Positions 40,788 to 49,157 of a stretch of 64,000 nt of DNA are shown here, one piece after another (the stretch's first letter is position 1; each line of letters opens with the position of its first letter). The notes under the pieces are model-generated. The model saw only the letters and a program-made list of their open reading frames with translations, did no database searches and was not told the DNA's origin. Source of the stretch: Thermophilibacter provencensis (GTDB lineage: Bacteria; Actinomycetota; Coriobacteriia; Coriobacteriales; Atopobiaceae); contig NZ_JAUDEA010000001.1 of assembly GCF_030372065.1 (NCBI RefSeq), forward strand, positions 271,278 through 335,277, in the 5' to 3' direction. Made by a program: the position numbers and the translations under genes.

Positions 40788-42905
40788 ATGCCGGTTGACG
40801 CCTCCGAGCTTTCTCCGAGTGATGTTTTTCGCCCGGAGGACTACGTTCTCGATGATGCCGCTGTGACCGTTGCCGCCTGCCCGACCTATTACGTGCAGCT
40901 CTCATCGAAGTTCATCGCGCTCACGAAGCTCGAGGACGAGGCCCCGCACCTCAACGGCAAGGCCGGTTTCGGGAAGCTCGACCGCGACCAGCAGATGGCC
41001 GTGCTCTCGCTGCTCCCTCCCGATGAGGCGGAGAACGTCCGTAAGCACTGGGAGCTGTGGGACGAGTTTTATTACGAGGATGACGAGGGCCACGGGCACG
41101 GCGTGAAGCTGTGCGACGGCGGCAAGGCCGGCGTTGACAAGTTCGCGGCCGAGTACCGCGCCGCGCACCCGAACCGCAAGGCCCGCCGCGCCGCCGGGCA
41201 GCGCGGGAAGAAGAAGGGCGGCGGCAAGTCCGGCGGCGACCAGCGCTGCACCATCCTGATGTTCGCGATGCGCGCCCCCTCGCAGCTCGCGGACCCCATG
41301 AGTGCCTACGTCGGCTGGACCGATGACGAGCGGGCCGTCGCCGACGCGGCGCTCGACCCCGAGGCCGACGGCGACTGGCGCGCGCTCGCCGACATTTTCT
41401 GGGCGAAGCTCGGCGACGGCGACGACTGCGAGGTTACGGACTGCTACGCCATCCGCCACGACCGCGACATGAAGCCGCCCGTCTGGGACGAGGCTGCGGG
41501 GCGCTACCTGCTCGACCTGCCGAAGGTTTGGCACCTGCACTTCTTCATCAAGTTCGCGGGGCGCGACAAGGGCCTCACGATCGCGAATCTCGCCGAACGG
41601 CTCGGCATCCCGCCCGAGCAAATCGAGCGGAATAAGGTCAAGGGGCGGCTCGCATGGCTCACGCAGTGCGCCTATGCCATCCACGCGCTCGCGCCCGCGA
41701 ACAAGCCCGAGAAGTTCCACTATTCGCCGGACGACGTTTACACGCTCAAGGGCGCGCCGTACCACGAGGTTTGGGCGGAGAACCGCTACCAGTGGGAGCT
41801 GGGGCGGGCCGGGAATGTCGCCGCCGAGGCGACCGACAAGAAGCAGCTCGCGGGCCTCGTTGACGGCATACTCGACGGCCGGGTAACGCGCGACATGATT
41901 CTCCTGCAGGACGAGTACACGCGAATCTGGGCGGACAAGACGGCCCGCTCGACGCTTGAGGCGGCGTTCACGGCCTACGACGAGGCGCGCATGATGCGGG
42001 CGACGGACGCCCTGCGCAGGGGGATGTTCCGAAAGACCATCATCTACATCGAGGGGGCGGCGGGCTCCGCCAAGACCGAGATGGCCTACGGCTGGTGCGA
42101 TTTCTTCCGACAGCGCTACGACTGGCGAACCGACGTGCTCGCCGCGAAAAACGCGTTGGACGACTACCACGGGGCCGAGGTGATGCTTCTAGACGACGTG
42201 CGCGGGCAGGCGATGACCGCAGAGGACTGGCTCAAGCTGCTCGACCCCTACCACGCGAGCCCGGCGAGCGCGCGCTATCACAACAAGCCTTCGGTAGCGC
42301 CACGCGTAATCATTATCACCAGTACCAAGGAGCCCGCCGAGTTCTTCTATGGGGCTGCGTCCCGTGCGGATTGCACCGCAAACGAGGCCGTGGACCAGTT
42401 CATCCGCCGCATCCTCTGGCGCGTCCGAGTCTTCAATCCGTACGAATACGGCTATTACAACGTGGAGCTGAGCAAGGGCGACACGCGGGCCGAGCGGCCA
42501 TACGACCTCAACGACGTTCCGACGGGAAGACTCGACGAGTATGGCGACCCGCTGACAACGACGCTGCGTGGGCTCGGCTACCTGTTCGCCCCGCTCCCGG
42601 CCATGTTCTCGGCCTACGGTGCGGGCGCGGCCGTAATCCGCGATGTTGACGGGCGCGCGGGCGAGCGGCTGACCGACGGCGAGCTTGAGGAGCTGTGCCA
42701 CGAGGCCGCGCTCTGCATCTACAAGCGCTATGTGGCGCTCATGACGACGGGCGCGATTCCGCAGATGCCGGGCCCTGCGGACGGCTACGCGCCGCAGCTC
42801 GACGGCGCGGACGCCGACGCGCCGACGCGCTACGGGCTGCCAGGCGGCCCGGCAATTCCGCGCGCCCTCCCGGAGGGAGGTGACGAACATGACGACCCAG
42901 AATAG
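40788..42905 (+). CDS. rep: Rep: HUH endonuclease fused to superfamily-3 helicase
   Basis: 705 residues. HUH motif VWHLHFFIKF lies near residue 248. Motif III resembles the Rep_2 (pMV158 RepB) tyrosine region: WLTQCAYAIHALAPANKPEKFHYSP (Tyr about 298). A superfamily-3 helicase follows: Walker A EGAAGSAKTEMAYG (about 421), Walker B VMLLDDVRG (about 465) and motif C RVIIITSTKEPAEFF (about 507). This order matches CRESS-DNA replicons and related bacterial plasmids. A charged extension and an acidic C-terminal tail flank them. ATG at 40788 has GGGGGTGAG. Alternative starts lie upstream. Confidence 0.85.
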   Translation: MPVDASELSPSDVFRPEDYVLDDAAVTVAACPTYYVQLSSKFIALTKLEDEAPHLNGKAGFGKLDRDQQMAVLSLLPPDEAENVRKHWELWDEFYYEDDEGHGHGVKLCDGGKAGVDKFAAEYRAAHPNRKARRAAGQRGKKKGGGKSGGDQRCTILMFAMRAPSQLADPMSAYVGWTDDERAVADAALDPEADGDWRALADIFWAKLGDGDDCEVTDCYAIRHDRDMKPPVWDEAAGRYLLDLPKVWHLHFFIKFAGRDKGLTIANLAERLGIPPEQIERNKVKGRLAWLTQCAYAIHALAPANKPEKFHYSPDDVYTLKGAPYHEVWAENRYQWELGRAGNVAAEATDKKQLAGLVDGILDGRVTRDMILLQDEYTRIWADKTARSTLEAAFTAYDEARMMRATDALRRGMFRKTIIYIEGAAGSAKTEMAYGWCDFFRQRYDWRTDVLAAKNALDDYHGAEVMLLDDVRGQAMTAEDWLKLLDPYHASPASARYHNKPSVAPRVIIITSTKEPAEFFYGAASRADCTANEAVDQFIRRILWRVRVFNPYEYGYYNVELSKGDTRAERPYDLNDVPTGRLDEYGDPLTTTLRGLGYLFAPLPAMFSAYGAGAAVIRDVDGRAGERLTDGELEELCHEAALCIYKRYVALMTTGAIPQMPGPADGYAPQLDGADADAPTRYGLPGGPAIPRALPEGGDEHDDPE

Positions 42906-43323
42906 GCGCACGAGGCGCGCCCCCGAGCTGGCACCGGTTTTCGCCGAGGATGCCCGGGCGCTCGCCCGCGTCGGCATCCGGCTCAACGGTGCCAGCGCCG
43001 CCGAGGAGCACCGCGCGAACTGCATCGAGTTCGTCCGCCAGTTCGTCACGCGGGACAGCTGCTCGCTCCGAACCCTCGACGGGACCCCGACGGTGAGCAT
43101 CGGCGCGCTGCGCGAGGCGCTTCCCGTCGCGATGCGCGACGCCCGGCGTCGCGGCGACGAGGAGGGGCTGCGCGTCCTTGAACGGCTTCGCGACGACCTG
43201 CGCGAGGACGAGCGCAAGCGGCGCATCCGCGCCCGCAAGTGGCGCGAGTCCGACCGCAAGTGGCGCGCGGCGTTCATCGCCGTGAACCGCCGCTTTGAGG
43301 AACAGGGCGGCGACCGGCGATGA
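42889..43323 (+). CDS. Hypothetical element protein
   Basis: 144 residues. I do not recognise it. It is Arg/Glu-rich and largely helical (DARRRGDEEGLRVLERLRDDLRED). It overlaps the rep end by 17 bp and GGAGGTGA precedes its ATG, so it is coupled to rep and may help replication or copy control. Confidence 0.7.
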   Translation: MTTQNRRTRRAPELAPVFAEDARALARVGIRLNGASAAEEHRANCIEFVRQFVTRDSCSLRTLDGTPTVSIGALREALPVAMRDARRRGDEEGLRVLERLRDDLREDERKRRIRARKWRESDRKWRAAFIAVNRRFEEQGGDRR

Positions 43324-43417
43324 CGACCGAGGCGACGCAGGGAGCGCGGGACCCGCCCTAATCCCGCGCGACCGGGCGAGCGAGTGACGGATTCGAGTAA
43401 CAACGGAGGTAACGACG

Positions 43418-43735
43418 ATGAACACGAAGACGATGGACGAGCGCATCGCCGACGCCGAGGCGCACCTCGCGAAGCTCAAGGCGGACCGCGCCGAGCGCAT
43501 CGCGAAGGAGACCGCGAAGCGCGACGCGGGCATGGCCCGCATCGCGTTCGGGACGAGCATCGAGGCGCTGGTGCGCTCCGCGCAGCAGCGGCAGGTGCCG
43601 CTCTCGGGGTCGGTCGGCGACCTGCTCGCGGCGCTCTTCGAGGAGCGCGAGGAGCAGCGCCTCGCCGAGGACCGGCGTCGCCGCGCGGAGCGCAAGGCGC
43701 GCCGGGACGCGGCTGAGGCGGAGCAGCGCGGCTAG
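43418..43735 (+). CDS. Small coiled-coil protein upstream of the relaxase
   Basis: 105 residues. A strong Glu/Arg/Ala coiled coil at each end (DERIADAEAHLAKLKADRAERIAKE and EERE to AEQRG). GGAGG precedes the ATG. Its place just upstream of the relaxase fits a MobC-like accessory protein, by position only. Confidence 0.6.
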   Translation: MNTKTMDERIADAEAHLAKLKADRAERIAKETAKRDAGMARIAFGTSIEALVRSAQQRQVPLSGSVGDLLAALFEEREEQRLAEDRRRRAERKARRDAAEAEQRG

Positions 43736-43823
43736 TGCCGCGCTCGCGGGGTCCCGGTCTCGTGCCGGGGCCCCTGCGCCCCGTCCGAGCGAAGCGAGGA
43801 CGGCGCAGCGCCCCGAAGGGGCG

Positions 43824-43887
43824 GTGGCGTGCGGAGCACGCCACGTACTGCGTTACGGGTGTGCGGGCTTACGCCCTGCACACCCGT
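43824..43887. other. Candidate oriT
   Basis: Between the small coiled-coil gene and mobV: GTGGCGTGC, GGA, GCACGCCAC (43824-43844) and ACGGGTGTGC...GCACACCCGT with an inner GGGC/GCCC stem (43855-43887). Paired hairpins just upstream of a MobV gene are the usual place for oriT. No known nick consensus was recognised. Confidence 0.45.
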
Positions 43888-43921
43888 TTCAACAACCGAC
43901 GCGAATCAGGGAGGCCACGAC

Positions 43922-45739
43922 ATGGGCGAGAAGGTGAAGGCGAGCGTCCACTCGCAGCGCGGCGGTTACTCGCTCGCGCACAACGACGGCAGCCTCTACC
44001 GTGAGGATAACGACAAGTTCAAGAAGGGCCGTCGCGGCAACGTCCACATCAACCCGGACGGCTCCGAGCTGACCGGCGGGCGTCAGGTCGGAGTAACCGT
44101 CAAGGCGGCGCGCAAGTGGTACAAGGCGCATCTCGGCGCCGAGTACGAGCGCGCCGTTCATTCCGACGGCTGGAAGCGCAACCCGGGCCGCCGGAAGACC
44201 TTCGACGAGTTCTGCGACATGAAGCGCAACCAGATGAACGAGACGATTCTGCAAGTCGGGAACGTCAAGACCACGTTCGACACGACGCCCGCGCTCCGCG
44301 CGGGGCTCAAGGCCATCAACGAGTGGCAGGCAGGCCTCAACGCGCGCGCCGCCGCGAACGGCTCCAAGGCGCGCATCGAGACCGTCGCCATCGACCTGCA
44401 CCTCGACGAGAGCCCGCACGTCCACAAGATTGACGCCGTCCTCGCGGACGACGGGACGATGAACATGGACGCGGCGCTCAAGGACATGGACATCGAGAAG
44501 GCGCATCCCCCGCGCAAGATGATTAAGCCGAAGGGGAAGCGCAAGGCGCGCCCCGAGACCGACAAGGAGTACGAGCGCCGGTGCACGCGCGTCTCGACCT
44601 ACACCGCCGAGATGCGCCGCGTCTTCGAGGACGCCGTGGACCAGTGGTTCGCCGAGAACGGCTACGGCATCCGGCTCGACCGCGAGCGGAGCGACCGCGA
44701 ACACATGGAACTGGACGAGTTTCGCGCCACGCACCAGCGGGCCTACGAGCAGGGTGTGGCTGCCGCCGAAGCCGAGGCGAAGGTGGTCCGCAACGCCGCT
44801 GAGGCGGAGGTTAAGGCCGCCAAGCGGGAGGCCGTGCAGGCAAGGCGCGTGCGCGACCTCTACGCGGGTGAGAGCTACCAAACGAAGGACGGTCACACGG
44901 CGCTCGGCACCAAGGGCCTCAAGGCCGAGAACGCGAGACTGCGCGCCGAGAACGAGCGCCTTGAGCGCGACAACGCCGCCAAGCGCGCCGAGGGCGTGCG
45001 GATCGACGCGGCGAACGCCGCTCGCTCCGCCGCGCTCGACGAGCGCGACCGCGCGCTCAAGGCGGGCGAGGAACGGCTCGCCGAGGACCGCGCCAAGCTC
45101 GACGGCGACCGCGCCGAGGCGACGCGCCTGCTCGACGGTTACGACCGCCCCGCGACCGAGGCTGACTATTTGCCGCCGCACGACCCCGCGAACATCGGCG
45201 AGCGCGTCGTCGCGGAGAAGCGGGCGCACGACGACTACTGGGCCGCCTACCGCGCGAACGGGCACAAGCCGCCGACCGTCCATGAGCCGGGCCTGCGCGA
45301 GACGGTCAAGGTCACCAAGGAGGCGCGCGCGGGCTACGAGCAGGCGACCGAGGAGTCCCGCCGCGAGCGCGACGCCCTGCGCGAGTTCCGCGAGGGCTTG
45401 GTCTCGCTGCTTGAGGGCCTGTGCGGGTCGGTCAAGCGAATGCAAATGGACAACGACCGCAAGGGCCGCAAGGCCACGGCGAGGTTCTTCAGGACGGTCC
45501 ACGGCGTCTTCTCCGAGGCGCTCACGACGCTCGACGACGCCCTCGTGCCCGAGGCGTCGACGCTCGACCGCGCGGCGTGGGACGAGGCCCTGAGCGCCGC
45601 CGAGGCCGAGCAGGCCCGCGCCGAGGGCCGCGCGCACGCGACCGCGACGGCCCGCGTCCCCGCGCCCGGCGTCCCGCGCGAGGTGCGGACCGACTGGGAG
45701 CCCCGCAAGCAATCCAACGACAGGGGCATCGAGCGTTAA
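43922..45739 (+). CDS. mobV: MobV-family relaxase
   Basis: 605 residues. The MobV/Pre HUH block IDLHLDESPHVHKIDAVL (about residue 157-174) carries the metal-binding histidines. The N-terminus has SLAHNDG and the amino-terminal Tyr or His nucleophile region. Residues about 275-400 are a long coiled coil. It would nick oriT and pilot the strand in mobilization by a helper conjugation system. ATG at 43922 has GGGAGG. Confidence 0.85.
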   Translation: MGEKVKASVHSQRGGYSLAHNDGSLYREDNDKFKKGRRGNVHINPDGSELTGGRQVGVTVKAARKWYKAHLGAEYERAVHSDGWKRNPGRRKTFDEFCDMKRNQMNETILQVGNVKTTFDTTPALRAGLKAINEWQAGLNARAAANGSKARIETVAIDLHLDESPHVHKIDAVLADDGTMNMDAALKDMDIEKAHPPRKMIKPKGKRKARPETDKEYERRCTRVSTYTAEMRRVFEDAVDQWFAENGYGIRLDRERSDREHMELDEFRATHQRAYEQGVAAAEAEAKVVRNAAEAEVKAAKREAVQARRVRDLYAGESYQTKDGHTALGTKGLKAENARLRAENERLERDNAAKRAEGVRIDAANAARSAALDERDRALKAGEERLAEDRAKLDGDRAEATRLLDGYDRPATEADYLPPHDPANIGERVVAEKRAHDDYWAAYRANGHKPPTVHEPGLRETVKVTKEARAGYEQATEESRRERDALREFREGLVSLLEGLCGSVKRMQMDNDRKGRKATARFFRTVHGVFSEALTTLDDALVPEASTLDRAAWDEALSAAEAEQARAEGRAHATATARVPAPGVPREVRTDWEPRKQSNDRGIER

Positions 45740-45760
45740 TGTCCGGTCGAGGTGCGATAA

Positions 45761-45766
45761 TATAAT
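45761..45766 (+). promoter_or_regulatory. -10 box for the nuclease-like gene
   Basis: Consensus TATAAT 24 bp before the ATG, in an AT-rich gap. No clear -35 box is seen. It suggests independent expression of this gene. Confidence 0.5.
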
Positions 45767-45789
45767 CAACGTTGTTCTAAGGAGGAACC

Positions 45790-46566
45790 ATGCCGTCAGT
45801 CACCCAACGCATCAAGGAAATCAAGCAGCCGCGCGGCGGTTACGTCAACCCTCGCAAGGCTCTCAAGGAGACGAACCTCGGCATCGTGCCGCCGCACGAC
45901 CCCAAGGAGGAGAACGTCAGCCCGGGCCTCGTGGGCATCGCGGTGGACTACCTTACACGCTTCATGACCGGCACCCCGGTCAGGGAGGCGTTCGACATCA
46001 GCTATCTCGGCGCGTCCATCATCCTCGAAGACGCCGATTTTTACGGTAAGCAGGTGACGGGGCTCGACGACCGATCGATTGTGGCCGCCATCAGACTCGC
46101 GGGCTTCGATACGGTCTACCGTGCCGGGCGCATGACCTACCGCCCCGTGGAGGAGATTGACCCGAACGCGGCGACCATCGAGAACGTGCGCGCGATGGTG
46201 GAGTCCGGCCTCAAGTTCTTCGAGGAGTACGGTCCCGTCACACACGACGGCCTCACGTTCGAGGGGGCCTACACTGACACGGTGCAGACCGGCGACGGCG
46301 ACTTCATGACCGCCGACACGCTCTGGGACTTCAAGTGCTCCGTGAACCCGCCGACCAACAAGCACACGTTGCAGGTGGTCATGTACTGGCTCATGGGCCT
46401 GCACTCGGTCCATGCCGAGGAGTACCGCGCCGTCAAGCGCCTCGGGTTCTTCAACCCGCGCCTCGGAAGCGTCTACACGTTCGACGTGGCGGACATCCCG
46501 GCGGAGACCTTGCACGAGATTGAGGTCTCGGTCATCGGTTACGACGAGGGTGCCGCAATTTTCTAG
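45790..46566 (+). CDS. Putative PD-(D/E)XK nuclease-like cargo protein
   Basis: 258 residues. GDGDFMTADTLWDFKCSVNPPTNKHTLQVVMYWLMGL fits the D...(D/E)xK then Gln pattern of RecB-like and restriction nuclease folds (about residues 170-205). The N-terminal half (SPGLVGIAVDYLTRFMTGTPVREAFDIS) is conserved-looking but unknown. AAGGAGG precedes the ATG, it has its own promoter, and a strong terminator follows. It could be a defence or stability gene, but function is unproven. Confidence 0.6.
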   Translation: MPSVTQRIKEIKQPRGGYVNPRKALKETNLGIVPPHDPKEENVSPGLVGIAVDYLTRFMTGTPVREAFDISYLGASIILEDADFYGKQVTGLDDRSIVAAIRLAGFDTVYRAGRMTYRPVEEIDPNAATIENVRAMVESGLKFFEEYGPVTHDGLTFEGAYTDTVQTGDGDFMTADTLWDFKCSVNPPTNKHTLQVVMYWLMGLHSVHAEEYRAVKRLGFFNPRLGSVYTFDVADIPAETLHEIEVSVIGYDEGAAIF

Positions 46567-46596
46567 CATCAACTGCGTCATACCTCGCTTTGCGCT

Positions 46597-46626
46597 GAAA
46601 AAGCCCGCCGTCAGGCGGGCTTTTTC
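46597..46626. terminator. Bidirectional terminator
   Basis: GAAAAAGCCCGCC, GTCA, GGCGGGCTTTTTC: a 13-bp perfect stem with A-run and T-run, so it works in both directions between the two halves of the element. Confidence 0.95.
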
Positions 46627-46642
46627 ACGGCGCCGATGCTGG

Positions 46643-46819
46643 TCACGCCGCCAAGTCGTCTGCGGTCGCGAGTTCGAAGACGGTCTCCGTCGCATGGATC
46701 ATCGCGGCAACGTATCCCGCTAACCACGTCGGGTCATAGCATCCGCGCTCTTCGTCGGAAAGCATGCAGGCTGCGTTTTCCAGCATGGCGTCAATGAGTC
46801 GTTTGTCGTGGTCGTTCAT
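46643..46819 (-). CDS. Small hypothetical protein downstream of the integrase gene
   Basis: 58 residues from MNDHDKRL. No recognised domain; helical. Its ATG overlaps the integrase stop (TGATG), so it is coupled to the integrase gene. A regulatory partner of the integrase is possible but not shown. Confidence 0.5.
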   Translation of the reverse strand: MNDHDKRLIDAMLENAACMLSDEERGCYDPTWLAGYVAAMIHATETVFELATADDLAA

Positions 46820-48324
46820 CAGTGTTCCTTCCATTTGATGTGAATGCCCGTGTAGTTGAACTTCCGCCCACGTCCTTTGGTCGTCACGGACTTCTTGTCA
46901 ATAGTCACGGTCATCAGGTAGTCGATGATGCCGCCGACGCGAATCGGGTCGTCTGCGATGGCATCGAACGCCGCGACGGGGTCGTCAGCGGTCAGGATGC
47001 CGCCGGTCGGGTCCGTCGTGAGGCCGTCGCGCTCGGCGATGAGGCGGTCGCGCCGTTCGGTTTCCTCGTCCGTCCACTCCTTGAAGTGCGCACCGCCGAT
47101 GAACCCGGCTCGATAGTCCTCCTGATACCGCCTTAGTTTCGCCTCGCAGTCCGCCAGCTCGGTCTCGATTTCCGCGAGTCTTCCCGAGTCGTCGTGCGGG
47201 AGCAGTTGCGCGAGGTCGCCCCGCGCGAGCCGTTCGCGGACCGTCCGCAGAACGAGGTCGTCGATGGGCTTCTGCAACCGGCACGCGTGACCCGGCGTTT
47301 TGCAGCGGTAGCTACCGCTTCCCGCGTACATGACCCCGCCGCAGACGCCGCAGCGGTAGATGCCCGAGCCGATGTGCTTTCGCCAGTTCGGCTGCTTCCC
47401 ACGCTGCCGTGCGAGTGCCTTTTCGCGTGCCGCGTACCACTCGGCCTCGGTGATGATGGGCTCCCAGTCGCCGTGGACGGGTTGGCCGTCGTCGTCTCGG
47501 ACGATGCGCTCGGCGACGATGCAGGAACGTTGACGGCGCTTCATGCCCGGCCTCGCGGGCTCCGAGACGTAGGCGACGAATCCGCAGTATTTCGGATTGA
47601 TCAGTAGGTACTTCAGCCGCGTGCGTGTCCACGGCTTCTGAGGCCCCTTGAGGCCCGCTAGGGCCTCTCGTAGGGCCGGATATGCCGTAGAGCCGTCATC
47701 GCCGTTCAGCGCCCGCAGAATGGCGTTCGTGGCGTGGCCTGAGAGGTACGCACGGTAGCACGCCCGCACGAGCGCTGCCTCTTCGGGGATGATTTCGCGG
47801 TCAATCGTGTACCCGTAGCAGCGTTGCGAGCCGCGCCTCGGTCGTCCTTCGAGCGCGTGTTGGAGGTTTGCCCGCCGCTCGCGCTCGCCCTTCCGCGCGC
47901 TCTCAAACTCGGCATTGTTGGCGAACATCGTCGCGAGGTAGCGCCCGTCGGAGGTCGTGAGGTCGAGCAGGCCGCAGTCGCTCGTGCAAATGCGCAGACC
48001 GTCCTCGGGTCGCTCTCCCTGAACCTCGCTGACCATGTCGGCGAGGGTACCGACGCGACGCACGAGGCGGTCGAGCTTCCACGCCACGATGACGTCGAAC
48101 TTGCCCGCCCGGAAATCGTTGACCATGCGGTCGAACTCCGGGCGGTCGATGCCCGAGTAGGCAGACTTCGACTGGTCCACGTATTCGGCGGCGACCTCCC
48201 ACTTGTGCCAGCGACAGGTATACTCGCAGTCTTCGCGTTGTCTACGTATCGCGTCGCCCTTCTTGTGGCGGTCTTGTGAAATTCGCAGATAGATGGCCGC
48301 CCGTTTGATGCTAGACTCCGACAA
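46819..48324 (-). CDS. int: Large serine integrase
   Basis: 501 residues. The resolvase domain has RAAIYLRISQD (catalytic Ser about 14), VDQSKSAYSGIDRPEFDRMVNDFRAGKFDVIVAWKLDRLVRR. A recombinase domain (about 160-270) and a zinc ribbon (YRCGVCGGVMYAGSGSYRC, about 325-350) with a coiled coil follow, the usual large serine integrase order. Start is TTG at 48324, with GGGAGG seven bases upstream. The right att site is 55 bp away. The gene reads the same way as the tad operon. Confidence 0.92.
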   Translation of the reverse strand: MSESSIKRAAIYLRISQDRHKKGDAIRRQREDCEYTCRWHKWEVAAEYVDQSKSAYSGIDRPEFDRMVNDFRAGKFDVIVAWKLDRLVRRVGTLADMVSEVQGERPEDGLRICTSDCGLLDLTTSDGRYLATMFANNAEFESARKGERERRANLQHALEGRPRRGSQRCYGYTIDREIIPEEAALVRACYRAYLSGHATNAILRALNGDDGSTAYPALREALAGLKGPQKPWTRTRLKYLLINPKYCGFVAYVSEPARPGMKRRQRSCIVAERIVRDDDGQPVHGDWEPIITEAEWYAAREKALARQRGKQPNWRKHIGSGIYRCGVCGGVMYAGSGSYRCKTPGHACRLQKPIDDLVLRTVRERLARGDLAQLLPHDDSGRLAEIETELADCEAKLRRYQEDYRAGFIGGAHFKEWTDEETERRDRLIAERDGLTTDPTGGILTADDPVAAFDAIADDPIRVGGIIDYLMTVTIDKKSVTTKGRGRKFNYTGIHIKWKEH

Positions 48325-48365
48325 AACAGCCTCCCGACCTCGCGTTTTACCGACCTTTGCGAAAA

Positions 48366-48397
48366 TTGTACCCTCGTGACCACGAGTACGCCCACGA
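48366..48397. other. attR of the integrative element
   Basis: Carries ACCACGAGT at 48379-48387. Reconstructed attP on the minus strand contains CTCGTG, GT, CACGAG, a perfect dyad centred on the dinucleotide GT at which the two ends stop matching. This fits the crossover of a serine integrase. Confidence 0.85.
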
Positions 48398-48485
48398 GAA
48401 TGGCGTACTCCGTCGTTCCCTGGCCGCGCTCGTCCGCCACCACGCCGCGCAGCCAAGCCGCCCCACCCGCAATTTGCTCTCGCAT
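48379..48485 (-). pseudogene. flp: flp major pilin, 5' fragment
   Basis: Starts at ATG 48485 with GGGAG upstream and encodes MREQIAGGAAWLRGVV then ADERGQGTTEYAILVGVLVV, the leader, prepilin motif and half of the pilin helix. It is cut by the element and reads on as TRVQFSQ into element DNA. Confidence 0.9.
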
Positions 48486-48516
48486 TTCTCGCTCCCTTCC
48501 TCTGAGGGCACATGCC

Positions 48517-49155
48517 CTACCCAACCATCACCGCGGACCCAAGAAGCGGGCCCAGAATCGCCAGAAACATCGCCGGCACGATCAGCGTCCCCAGGGGGAC
48601 GAGCATCTTCACGGGAACGCGCTCTATCTCCTCCTCAACCTGCGAGCGCTGCTCCTCTCGCATGGTCTGCGCCTGGCGCTCAAGCGCCTCGGCGAGCGGG
48701 GTCCCAAAGGCGAGGGACTCACCCACCACGGAGGCAAACCTTCGCAACGCGGTCACGTCCAGCTCCTCGGCCAGCTCCCAGAGGGCGGTCTCGCGACTCA
48801 CGGCGCCGATCCTCCAGCTGAGCATCGCCTCGGAGAAGGCGCGGGCGAGCACGTTCCCGTAGCGCGAGCAGTAGAGCTCGAGCGAGGCGTCAAAGGAGAG
48901 GCCCGCAGAGAGCCCGAGCGTCATCACGTCGAGAAGCACCGGCAGCTCGCCGAGGCACTCCCTCCTCCGCCGCAGGCGCTCCTCAGCACGCGCTGCACGA
49001 CGGACCGGCGGCAGGCGCGCGACGAGCTCCGTCACCCGAGACAGGGACGACGCGACCCTCCGACGCGAGGTTCTTCTCGGCAGCCGAGAGGCAGCCATGA
49101 CCGAGCACGCCCCTGCAAGCGAGGCGGCGCCGAGCAGGGCAACCGAGCTCACGTC
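48517..49155 (-). CDS. tadC: Tad pilus inner-membrane protein TadC
   Basis: 212 residues. A type II secretion F domain: ELPVLLDVMTLGLSAGLSFDASLELY, then FGTPLAEALERQAQTMREEQRSQVEEE and two C-terminal membrane helices. With TadB it forms the platform for pilus assembly. GTG at 49155 follows the tadB stop directly. Confidence 0.88.
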   Translation of the reverse strand, partial: DVSSVALLGAASLAGACSVMAASRLPRRTSRRRVASSLSRVTELVARLPPVRRAARAEERLRRRRECLGELPVLLDVMTLGLSAGLSFDASLELYCSRYGNVLARAFSEAMLSWRIGAVSRETALWELAEELDVTALRRFASVVGESLAFGTPLAEALERQAQTMREEQRSQVEEEIERVPVKMLVPLGTLIVPAMFLAILGPLLGSAVMVG

Positions 49156-49157
49156 CA

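Larger units (their letters stand above)
39807..48380. mobile_element. Integrative mobilizable element in the flp gene
   Basis: About 8.57 kb between two copies of ACCACGAGT, inserted in the flp pilin gene in the middle of the tad operon. It encodes a serine integrase, a small excisionase-like protein, a CRESS-type Rep, a MobV relaxase, small accessory proteins and a nuclease-like protein. No conjugation coupling protein or type IV secretion gene is present, so transfer would need a helper. None of the 36 GTYCTTCTCG words falls in it. Confidence 0.93.

Noticed and set aside
41400..42170. Long frame on the minus strand opposite rep
   Set aside because: Leu/Val/Arg/Gly-rich shadow of the Rep gene, with no domain or start signal.
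44761..45100. The relaxase coiled coil as a DNA-binding repeat region
   Set aside because: Ordinary Ala/Glu/Arg heptads; common in MobV C-terminal halves.
39807..48380. The insert as a prophage
   Set aside because: No capsid, terminase, tail or lysis gene; it has Rep, relaxase and integrase only, which fits a mobilizable element.
47706..48485. The fused pilin frame reading through the junction as a real 270-residue protein
   Set aside because: After the junction it is out of frame with the integrase gene and Ser/Arg-rich without domains; the pilin helix is cut, so it is a broken gene.
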